Assembly (NCBI GenBank): GCA_035540955.1
Contig: DATLFP010000060.1
Coordinates: 1-16,713, forward strand
Source of the DNA: DATLFP01 sp035540955
GTDB taxonomy: Bacteria; Actinomycetota; Acidimicrobiia; Acidimicrobiales; CADCSY01
Direction of reading: 5' to 3'
DNA length: 16,713 bases
A program made the translations under genes and the position numbers. The notes beneath the pieces were generated by a model, which ran no database searches, was not told the origin of the DNA, and saw nothing but the letters and a program-made list of their open reading frames with translations. Positions 1-6,169 of this stretch are shown here, piece by piece (positions within the stretch are counted from its first letter, which is position 1; each line of letters starts with the position of its first letter).

Positions 1-105
1 ACCTAATGGGGGTCGACCATCTCGTTCGCTTTGCGGGTGAGGCTGGTTCCGAGCCGTCGGCGGGTCAGCACTCGCGGGACCAGGGCGTTGAGCCCTACGT
101 CTAGA

Positions 106-232
106 TCGTGCGCCTGCTGGTCGGTGGGGTCGACCGCGGATGGCTGCTGGGATGACGTGCTTCGAGCACTGAACCATTAGGACGCTGCTGGTCGCCTCCG
201 GCTCTGATGTTCCGGACGACGAGGAGGGTGCG
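106..232 (+). ncRNA. candidate IS110 bridge RNA region (left-end non-coding segment)
   Basis: No convincing gene is seen in 1-232. Long 5' non-coding ends in the IS110 group encode a structured bridge RNA with target- and donor-binding loops. Structure visible here includes a 5-bp hairpin AGGGC/GCCCT at 82-96, a hairpin GTGCT-tcg-AGCAC at 157-169, and the direct 10-mer CTGCTGGTCG at 114-123 and 185-194 on either side of that second hairpin. Position and length fit a bridge RNA, and the downstream side of the transposase (at most 46 nt) is too short to hold one. The assignment rests on family knowledge and simple hairpins, not on a covariance match. Confidence 0.35.
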
Positions 233-1450
233 ATGGCGAGGGTGTTCGTTGGTCATGACTGGGCCGAGGCCCATCACGACGTGCACGTTGAGGACGAGAC
301 GGGCCGGAAGCTCGCGGCTGCTCGTCTGCCCGAGGGCATCGAGGGGGTGCGCCGCTTCCACGAGCTGGTTGCCGCTCATGCCGAGGAGCCCGATGAGGTG
401 ACGGTGGCGACCGAGACCGACCGTGGCCTGTTCGTCGGGTCGCTCGTCGCGGCGGGCTATCGGGTGTTGGCGGTGAACCCGATGTCGACGTCTCGCTATC
501 GGGAGCGGCACTCGACGTCAGGTGCGAAGTCCGACCCGGGTGATGCCAATGTCCTCGCCGAGCTCGCTCGACTCGACGGCCACAACCATCGCCCGATCGC
601 CGGGGACAGCGATCTTGCCGAGGCAGTGAAGATGCTGGCCCGGGCGCATCACTCGATGATCTGGTCCCGACAACGGCAGCAGAACCAGCTCCGATCCACG
701 CTCCGGGAGTTCTTCCCGGCCGCGCTCGCCGCGTTCGACGACCTGTCATCCGGCGACGCGCTGGCGGTGCTCGCCATGGCGCCGACCCCGGCGCAGAGCC
801 GATCCTTGTCACGTTCGAAGATCGCGGCTGCGCTCAGGCGTGGTGGCCGCCAACGACGCATCGATGAACGAGCCGCCGAGATCCAGGCCACGCTTCGCTC
901 CGACCAGCTCGAAGCGCCCTCGATCGTCGCTGACGCGATGGGGGCGTCGGTCGCTGCACTCGTCGCCGTGATCGCCGAGCTCGTCGCCCAGACGGCCAAC
1001 CTCGAGCGGGAGCTCGAAGACCGTTTTGAGCAGCACCCGGACGCCAAGATCATCCGTTCCCTGCCAGGACTGGGGATGGTCTTGGGCGCCCGGGCGCTGG
1101 GCGAGTTCGGGGACGACCCGAACCGCTATGCCGACGCCAAGTCTCGCAAGAACAGCGCCGGCACGTCGCCCATCACCCGGGCGTCCGGCAAACAGCGGGT
1201 CGTGCTCGCCCGCTACGCACGCAACCGCCACCTCGCCGACCTCTGCCGCATGTGGGCCTTCGCCGCCATCACCGCCAGCCCGGGCGCACGAGCCTTCTAC
1301 GACGAACGACGAGCAGCAGGCGACACCCACAACCGCGCCCTACGAGCCCTCGCCAACCGCCTCGTCGGGATCCTCCACGGCTGCCTCCGACACGGCACCA
1401 CCTACGACGAGCACACCGCCTGGGCACACCGCGCCCAACTAGCCGCTTGA
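233..1450 (+). CDS. IS110-family transposase (DEDD recombinase)
   Basis: This 405-residue protein has the full two-domain layout of IS110 transposases. The N-terminal RuvC-like DEDD domain shows D9 (GHDWAEAHHD), E61 (ATETDRG) and D101/D104 (KSDPGDANVLAE). The C-terminal Transposase_20 domain begins near residue 273 (IIRSLPGLG) and contains NSAGTSPITRASGK at 307-320, where S318 is the likely nucleophilic serine. A coiled helical linker lies between the domains. The ATG at 233 is preceded by GAGGAGGG, a good ribosome binding site. Length is normal and no frameshift is visible, so the enzyme is probably intact. It would act with an element-encoded bridge RNA to excise and insert the IS as a circle. 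It ends 46 nt before a housekeeping gene. Confidence 0.96.
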   Translation: MARVFVGHDWAEAHHDVHVEDETGRKLAAARLPEGIEGVRRFHELVAAHAEEPDEVTVATETDRGLFVGSLVAAGYRVLAVNPMSTSRYRERHSTSGAKSDPGDANVLAELARLDGHNHRPIAGDSDLAEAVKMLARAHHSMIWSRQRQQNQLRSTLREFFPAALAAFDDLSSGDALAVLAMAPTPAQSRSLSRSKIAAALRRGGRQRRIDERAAEIQATLRSDQLEAPSIVADAMGASVAALVAVIAELVAQTANLERELEDRFEQHPDAKIIRSLPGLGMVLGARALGEFGDDPNRYADAKSRKNSAGTSPITRASGKQRVVLARYARNRHLADLCRMWAFAAITASPGARAFYDERRAAGDTHNRALRALANRLVGILHGCLRHGTTYDEHTAWAHRAQLAA

Positions 1451-1490
1451 CGAGATCGACCCCTGGGATGTCTAGACGCGCCGGTATCGT
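1447..1490 (+). promoter_or_regulatory. candidate promoter of the thioredoxin-TPR gene, partly IS-derived
   Basis: TATCGT at 1485-1490 sits 6 nt before the ATG at 1497, which fits a leaderless actinobacterial transcript; no Shine-Dalgarno sequence precedes this ATG. No -35 is recognisable 16-18 nt upstream of it. TTGACG at 1447-1452, across the transposase stop codon, is a near-consensus -35, but it is 32 nt from TATCGT; it is 18 nt from the weak hexamer TCTAGA at 1471-1476. The IS may therefore have replaced the native -35 or supplied an outward-facing one. This is inferred from motifs only. Confidence 0.3.
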
Positions 1491-1496
1491 GAGCCC

Positions 1497-2201
1497 ATGG
1501 CCGACGTCACCGACGCAACGTTCGAACGGGACGTGATCGAGCGTTCCAAGCAGGTTCCCGTGGTCGTCGACCTCTGGGCCCCGTGGTGCGGGCCGTGCAA
1601 GACGCTCGGACCCATCATCGAGAAGGTGATCGCCGACACCGGCGGCCAGGTCGAGCTGGCGAAGGTCAACGTCGACGAGAACCCGCAGGTGTCTCAGGCG
1701 TTCCAGGTGCAGAGCATCCCTGCCGTGTACGCGCTGAAGGACGGGAAGGTCGTCGACGGCTTCGTGGGCGCCCAGCCCGAAGCGGTCGTGAGGAAGTTCG
1801 TCGACACCCTGCTGCCCACCGAAGAGGAGACCGAGGTGCAGCGGCTGGTCCGCGCTGGCGACGCCGAATCCCTGCGCCGCGCCCTCGACCTCGAGCCCGA
1901 CAACCCCGACGCCGTGGTCGGTCTGGCCGAGCTGTTGGTCAGCGAGGACAAGAGCGCCGAGGCGCTCGAGCTGCTGGCCCGCATCCCCGAGACGGCCGAG
2001 TCGCGGCGGGTGGCGGCCCTGGCCCGTCTGGGCTCGGCCGGCCCCGCCGACGACGTGGACGCAACGCTGGCGTCGCTGCTTCCCGCGGTGAAGGGCGACG
2101 ACGACGCCCGCCAGCAGTTCGTCGACCTCCTCGAGGTGCTCGGTCCCGACGATCCCCGCACCGCGGAGTGGCGCAAGAAGCTCACCGCGGCGCTGTTCTG
2201 A
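1497..2201 (+). CDS. cnoX: thioredoxin-TPR fusion protein, CnoX/YbbN-like
   Basis: This cytoplasmic protein of 234 residues joins an N-terminal thioredoxin fold (about 1-108) to a C-terminal helical tetratricopeptide region (about 115-234). The active-site motif WCGPC is complete at 30-34, and the cis-proline loop SIPAVY follows at the expected place. The architecture matches co-chaperedoxins of the CnoX/YbbN family, which hold unfolding proteins and protect their cysteines under oxidative stress. Unlike E. coli CnoX, the intact CxxC suggests it can also reduce disulfides, as some other bacterial homologues do. The start at 1497 is the first ATG, has no ribosome binding site, and follows TATCGT by 6 nt, so it may be leaderless. 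The IS110 element ends just upstream and may alter expression. Confidence 0.88.
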   Translation: MADVTDATFERDVIERSKQVPVVVDLWAPWCGPCKTLGPIIEKVIADTGGQVELAKVNVDENPQVSQAFQVQSIPAVYALKDGKVVDGFVGAQPEAVVRKFVDTLLPTEEETEVQRLVRAGDAESLRRALDLEPDNPDAVVGLAELLVSEDKSAEALELLARIPETAESRRVAALARLGSAGPADDVDATLASLLPAVKGDDDARQQFVDLLEVLGPDDPRTAEWRKKLTAALF

Positions 2202-2250
2202 CCTGAAGCTCGAACGCCGGGCCGGGTACTGGCTCCTGGTCGGCGGGCCC

Positions 2251-2502
2251 GTGCCGCCCGGCGCGGCGGCCATCACCATCGGCCCCGTCATCTCGATCCG
2301 GGGGCGATCGGCGACCAACGAGCGGCTGCTCCGCCACGAGGTCGTGCACGTCGAGCAGTGGCGCCGCCTCGGTGTCGGCGGCTTCCTCTGGCGCTACGTG
2401 GGGTCGTACCTCGGTTGGCGGCTGCGGGGTCGGCCGCACTGGGCCGCCTATCGCAGGATCCCACTGGAGGTCGAGGCGGAGTGGCGATCTAGAGTGCGGT
2501 GA
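2251..2502 (+). CDS. small HExxH-motif protein, putative metallopeptidase-like
   Basis: At least 83 residues. RHEVVHVEQW gives an HExxH zinc-binding signature, and a glutamate-rich segment (LEVEAEW) about 45 residues later could supply the third ligand as in gluzincins. That is very small for an active peptidase, so it may be a minimal or regulatory member. The start is uncertain: GTG 2251 is the first standard start in the frame, but readable protein-like sequence (LERRAGYWLLVGGP) continues upstream to about 2203, right after the thioredoxin-TPR stop, so a non-standard start (CTG at 2203) with translational coupling is possible. It ends 43 nt before comEA. The family is not recognised by name. 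Confidence 0.6.
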   Translation: MPPGAAAITIGPVISIRGRSATNERLLRHEVVHVEQWRRLGVGGFLWRYVGSYLGWRLRGRPHWAAYRRIPLEVEAEWRSRVR

Positions 2503-2545
2503 CCGCTTCCCCCGGCAGCCGCCCACGCGCCCGGAGGGAAGAACC

Positions 2546-3199
2546 GTGGCCGACCTCGATCCGCCGCCGGCACCGATGCCGTGGCGGGACCGCATCGAAC
2601 TGCTCACCACGTCGCCACCGCTCACGCCGGGCCGGGTCGCCGCCGCGGTCGTCGCCGTCGGCGCCGTGCTCGTCGCCGGGTGGCTGCTCCTGCGCACGCC
2701 CGCCGGCCCGCCGACCGAAGAGCTGCTGCCGGTGGCCGGCGACCTCGCGGCATCCTCGACCACCGAGGTGTCGCTGCCGGTCACGATCCTCGTGCACGCG
2801 GCCGGGGCGGTGCAGCAGCCCGGCGTGTACGAGCTGCCCGGCGGCGCGCGGGTCACGGACCTCATCGATGCCGCCGGCGGGGCCGCCCCGGATGCCGATC
2901 TCGACCAGCTCAACCTGGCGGCGCCGGTCAACGACGGGGAGCGGGTCTACGTGCCGCGGGTCGGCGAGGTGGTGGCGCCCGCGGCGGCCGGCGCCGCGTC
3001 GGGCACCGGGCGGGTCGACCTCAACCGCGCCACCTTCGAGCTGCTCGTCACGCTGCCCGGCATCGGCCCGACCACCGCGCAGGCCATCATCGACGAGCGC
3101 GAGCGGCGGGGTGGCTTCCGGACCGTCGACGACCTCCTCGACGTGCGCGGGATCGGACCCTCGAAGCTCGCCCAGCTCCGCGACCTCGTCACCGTCTGA
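2546..3199 (+). CDS. comEA: ComEA, helix-hairpin-helix DNA receptor for natural transformation
   Basis: The 217-residue protein has a short cytoplasmic N-terminus, one membrane anchor (about 31-49), an SLBB domain (about 79-140, with VHAAGAVQQPGVYEL and the typical DGERVYVP end), and a C-terminal tandem helix-hairpin-helix domain (157-217) with LPGIGPTTA at 170-178 and VRGIGPSKL at 200-208. ComEA proteins bind incoming double-stranded DNA outside the membrane and deliver it to the ComEC channel. The GTG start at 2546 is preceded by GGAGGGAA at good spacing; the longer upstream frame has no such site. The gene looks intact. Its usual partner comEC lies beyond the convergent PBP gene and is truncated in this genome. 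Confidence 0.93.
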   Translation: MADLDPPPAPMPWRDRIELLTTSPPLTPGRVAAAVVAVGAVLVAGWLLLRTPAGPPTEELLPVAGDLAASSTTEVSLPVTILVHAAGAVQQPGVYELPGGARVTDLIDAAGGAAPDADLDQLNLAAPVNDGERVYVPRVGEVVAPAAAGAASGTGRVDLNRATFELLVTLPGIGPTTAQAIIDERERRGGFRTVDDLLDVRGIGPSKLAQLRDLVTV

Positions 3200-3201
3200 A
3201 C

Positions 3202-3225
3202 CGGCTGTCGGGGCGCGCTCAGCCG
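3202..3225. terminator. possible bidirectional terminator between comEA and the PBP gene
   Basis: CGGCTG at 3202-3207 pairs with CAGCCG at 3220-3225 around a 12-nt loop, in the 19-bp gap between the convergent stops and overlapping the PBP stop codon. The stem is only 6 bp and no T-tract follows, so this is a weak call based mainly on position. Confidence 0.3.
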
Positions 3226-5399
3226 TCCGGGCGTGGTGAGCCGTCTCCAGACGGTTGATCGCTCCCAGACCCGCTCCCGTCCGGCGGTTCGGTGGTGGAC
3301 GTGGTCGACGAGGTGGACGAGGTCGACGACGTCGATGATGTCGATGATGTCGACGACGTCGTGCTGGTCGGCTCGGTGGTCTCGGTCGTCGTGGTCGAGT
3401 CCTCCTCGCTGTCCTCCCCACCCTCTGGCGGCTCCTCGGGCGGGGGCGGCTCGGTCGACCGGACCCGCAACAGGTCGGCGGGAGGCTCGGCGAACTCGCC
3501 ACCGTCGACGCCCTCGAGTGCGGCGCTCATGAACCGCCGCCAGATCTCGGCGGGGAGCGATCCCCCCGTCACCGGCCGGCCCCGCACCGAGCTCATCTTC
3601 CGATCGGTGCCGTCCTTGTACCCCATCCACACCGCGGTGCTGATCGTCGGCGTGTAGCCCACGAACCAGGCATCGGTGTTGTCCGACGTCGTGCCGGTCT
3701 TGCCCGCCGCCGGCCGGCCGATGTCGGCCGCACGACCGGTGCCCCGATCGATCACCTGCTGCAAGACGTGGTTCATCAGGTCGGCGTACTGCCGGGGATA
3801 GACCGTGGTCCGGTCGGGCGACGCCGCGTACAGGACCTGGCCGTTCGAGTCGGTCACCTGCTCCACGAGGAACGGCTCGACCTTGTCGCCACGCGTGCCG
3901 AAGGTCATGTACGACACCGCCATGTCGAGCGGCGAGACCTCTTCGGCACCGAGCGCGACCGACGGGTGCGGCTCGACGGGCGCGCTCACGCCGAGCTCCA
4001 TCGCCAGCGACGCGACGTTCCGCGGTCCGACATCGGCGACCAGCTGCACGTAGATGGTGTTGACGGAACGGGCGGTGGCTTCGATCAGGTCGAGGGTGCC
4101 GAAGCTCTGGCCGTCGTAGTTGTGCACCGGGTACTCGATGCCGTCGACGTCGACGGTCATCTCCGCCGGACCCGCATAGCGCTGCGTGACGGGGATGCCG
4201 GCCTCGAGGGCCGCGGCGAGCACGAAGGGCTTGAACGTCGAGCCTGGCTGGCGGCCCTGACCGCCACCGTCGGCGCCGAGCGCCAGGTTCACCTTCGACG
4301 TCCCGAAGTCGCGGCCGCCGATCATCGCCACCACCGCGCCCCGGTCGTCGATCGACACGAGGGCGGCGTCGGGATCATCGGGCTGATCGAGCGTTCCGAA
4401 CACCGCCTCCTCGGCCGCCCGCTGCAACGTCGGGCGAAGGGTCGTGCGCACGGTCAGCCCGCCGCCGAAGGCCACCTGCTCGCCGTACCGGGCCACGAGC
4501 CACCGCCGCACCTGCGCGACGAAGTACGCGCTGCTGCCCGAGAGCCGCTCGTCGGGATCGGCCTTCGGTCGGGCGTCGATCGGGGCGGCGGCGGCGGCCG
4601 CGGCGTCGTCCTCGGAGATCGAGCCGATGTCGACCATGGCGTCGAGCACGAGCTGGCGGCGCCGGGTCGCGACGTCGGCATCGCGCGCCGGGTCAGCCGA
4701 CTCGGGGGCGCGGATGAGGCCGGCGAGGAGCGCGGCCTGCGGCAGCGAGAGGTCGGCGGCGCGCACCCCGAACCACGTCTGCGCGGCCTGCTCGATGCCG
4801 TAGGCGCCCCGACCGAAGTACACGGTGTTGAGGTAGCGCTCGAGGATCTCGTCCTTGCTCCACTCCCGCTCGACCTTGATCGCCAGCACCGCCTCTCGGG
4901 CCTTCCGGATGAGCGAGCGCTCCGGCGTGAGCCAGGTGTTCTTCACCAGCTGCTGGGTGATCGTCGAGCCGCCCTGCAGCGGCTTGCCGCGGATGTTCGC
5001 CAGCACCGCCCGGCCGATGCCGACGGGATCGAGCCCGCCGTGGGACCAGAAGTCCTTGTCCTCGGCGGCCACGACGGCGTCACGCATGACGGGCGCGACG
5101 TCGTCGAGCGCGACCGCGACGCGGTTCTCCGTGTCGTACAGCTCGGCCAGCACGTTGCCGTCGGCGTCGAGCACCACGGTCGTCTGGGCCTGCTCGGGCG
5201 CATCGGGCAGCGACACCGCGGCATAGGCCCAGATGCCGAGGACGACGAGCAGGAGGCCGAGCGCGCCGAGGGCGATGACCGAACGTCGGAGCCAGCGTCG
5301 CGCCCACAGGTCTCCGAGACGGGCTCGGAGTCGCGATGGGAGCGGCTGGTCGGGAGTGACCGCCACTGCCGGTGAGTTCCCCCGCCGGCTCGGTGTCAC
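3219..5399 (-). CDS. bifunctional class A penicillin-binding protein (GT51 + transpeptidase)
   Basis: This membrane enzyme of 726 residues polymerises lipid II and cross-links peptidoglycan. A short basic cytoplasmic tail precedes a TM helix (about 41-62). The GT51 glycosyltransferase shows the catalytic E113 in EDKDFWSHGG and GGSTITQQLVKN at 143-154. The transpeptidase has all three motifs: STFK (S387, K390), SVN (445-447) and KTGTT (567-571). The C-terminus is an acidic, Pro-rich, then Thr/Ser-rich low-complexity tail (about 655-726), as in many actinobacterial PBPs. The GTG at 5399 has GGAGG only 1 nt away; GTG 5366 is a possible shorter start. It is transcribed away from comEC and towards comEA. 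Confidence 0.95.
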   Translation of the reverse strand: MTPSRRGNSPAVAVTPDQPLPSRLRARLGDLWARRWLRRSVIALGALGLLLVVLGIWAYAAVSLPDAPEQAQTTVVLDADGNVLAELYDTENRVAVALDDVAPVMRDAVVAAEDKDFWSHGGLDPVGIGRAVLANIRGKPLQGGSTITQQLVKNTWLTPERSLIRKAREAVLAIKVEREWSKDEILERYLNTVYFGRGAYGIEQAAQTWFGVRAADLSLPQAALLAGLIRAPESADPARDADVATRRRQLVLDAMVDIGSISEDDAAAAAAAPIDARPKADPDERLSGSSAYFVAQVRRWLVARYGEQVAFGGGLTVRTTLRPTLQRAAEEAVFGTLDQPDDPDAALVSIDDRGAVVAMIGGRDFGTSKVNLALGADGGGQGRQPGSTFKPFVLAAALEAGIPVTQRYAGPAEMTVDVDGIEYPVHNYDGQSFGTLDLIEATARSVNTIYVQLVADVGPRNVASLAMELGVSAPVEPHPSVALGAEEVSPLDMAVSYMTFGTRGDKVEPFLVEQVTDSNGQVLYAASPDRTTVYPRQYADLMNHVLQQVIDRGTGRAADIGRPAAGKTGTTSDNTDAWFVGYTPTISTAVWMGYKDGTDRKMSSVRGRPVTGGSLPAEIWRRFMSAALEGVDGGEFAEPPADLLRVRSTEPPPPEEPPEGGEDSEEDSTTTTETTEPTSTTSSTSSTSSTSSTSSTSSTTSTTEPPDGSGSGSDQPSGDGSPRPDG
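3304..3357. repeat. six 9-nt tandem units encoding the PBP Ser/Thr tail
   Basis: Six consecutive 9-nt units of the pattern GTSGAYGAB run from 3304 to 3357, two of them identical (GTCGATGAT). They encode the Thr-Ser-Ser repeats in the C-terminal tail of the PBP on the minus strand. A unit length that is a multiple of three means copy-number changes keep the frame, so tail length could vary between strains. Confidence 0.75.
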
Positions 5400-5476
5400 A
5401 CCTCCGGCCTACGATGGGCGCGGCTTCCCCCGCTGCCGCTTCCCCCTGCCGATCGCCTTTTTCGCCGGAGGAAGCC

Positions 5477-6145
5477 GTGTCCGACATCGCCGTCGTGGCC
5501 TGCGCCGTGGCCGCGTGGTCGGGAGCGCTCGTGGCCCTCCCCGCGCCCCGATGGTTGGGGCTGGTGACGGTGGCCGCCGGGCTCGTCGGCCGGCGCTCGG
5601 CGGTGGTGGTGGCCGGCGTGGCCCTGCTCGCGGGCGCGCTGGCGACTGCGTCCTGGGCCGGGCTGCGCCCGCCCGACCCCGCACGGGTGGCGGGTGAGGC
5701 CGTGCTCGTCCGCGACCCGGTCTCGGCGGGGCACTCGCTGCGGGTCGATCTCCGGCTCGGGTCCCGGCGGGTCGAGGCATGGGCACGGGGCACCGCGGCC
5801 GACGGGCTGCGCGACCGGCTCGCCGGCGAGGTCGTGGCCGTCGCCGGGCGCCTCCGGCCCGCACCGGAGGACGCCCGGGCCCGGTTGGCGGTGCGCCACG
5901 TCGCCGCCCGGCTGACCGTCGACCACGCCCAGCGGGTTGGCGCCGGGTCGGTCGCGGCGCGCGCGGCCAACGGCTACCGCCGGCTGCTCGCCCGCGGCGC
6001 GGTGTCGCTGCCCGACGATCGCCGAGCCCTCCTGCACGGCTTCCTGCTCGGTGACGACCGCGACATCCCGGTGCCGGTCGCCGCCGACTTCCGCTCCTCG
6101 GGGCTCACGCACCTTCTGGCGGTCTCGGGGGAGAACGTTGGTTAG
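5477..6145 (+). pseudogene. comEC: comEC 5' fragment, interrupted by the integrated element
   Basis: Only about 222 codons remain of a channel protein that is usually 700-800 residues. Present are N-terminal membrane helices (about 2-62), a DUF4131/OB-like extracellular part (about 70-145), and the start of the competence domain (LPDDRRALLHGFLLGDDR, then SGLTHLLAVSGENV). Family members continue here with the SGxNVA membrane helix, but the frame reads one Gly codon and stops at 6143-6145. GTG 5477 is preceded by GGAGGAAG at ideal spacing and was preferred to a longer GTG start at 5372, which would overlap the PBP gene. TACGAT at 5410-5415 is a possible -10. The remaining 3' part should lie beyond the far end of the element. 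ComEC moves single-stranded DNA across the membrane, so uptake should be abolished while the element is inserted. Confidence 0.88.
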
Positions 6146-6165
6146 ACGGATGAGTAGAGTTTCGG
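6119..6165 (+). other. attL: probable attL of the serine-integrase element (in comEC)
   Basis: ComEC homology ends at GAGAACGT (6131-6138), and the integrase starts at 6170. The comEC side (to about 6138) would be the attB half, and the sequence from about 6139 would be the attP half. The exact crossover dinucleotide cannot be read without the right junction; GT at 6137-6138 is a reasonable guess, since the codon after AAC in intact comEC normally begins GT (Val). Confidence 0.6.
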
Positions 6166-6169
6166 GGCG

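Larger units (their letters stand above)
99..1476 (+). mobile_element. IS110-family insertion sequence (boundaries tentative)
   Basis: The transposase identifies the family; the ends are inferred. The 7-mer GTCTAGA occurs as a direct repeat at 99-105 and 1470-1476. It contains a CT dinucleotide, which would suit the short duplicated core typical of IS110 insertions. The 8-mer GGGGTCGA occurs at 9-16 and 126-133, and its reverse complement at 1456-1463, so an end near 126 or a left end further upstream is also possible. IS110 elements lack classical terminal inverted repeats and make no long target duplication, so the sequence alone does not settle the limits. The right end must lie between the transposase stop (1450) and the next gene (1497). 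Confidence 0.45.

Noticed and set aside
1269..2318. Minus-strand open frame of about 349 codons
   Set aside because: It crosses the transposase end, the intergenic gap and the thioredoxin-TPR gene in antisense, with no motif of its own.
3304..3357. Possible CRISPR-like or regulatory tandem repeat
   Set aside because: The units are 9 nt without spacers and simply encode the Ser/Thr tail of the PBP.
2489..3502. Minus-strand open frame of about 337 codons opposite comEA
   Set aside because: It is antisense to comEA and runs into the PBP gene in another frame; Arg/Pro low complexity.
3768..5375. Plus-strand open frame of about 535 codons opposite the PBP gene
   Set aside because: It is antisense to a class A PBP with all catalytic motifs; its low-complexity His/Arg/Asp/Val content marks it as a shadow.
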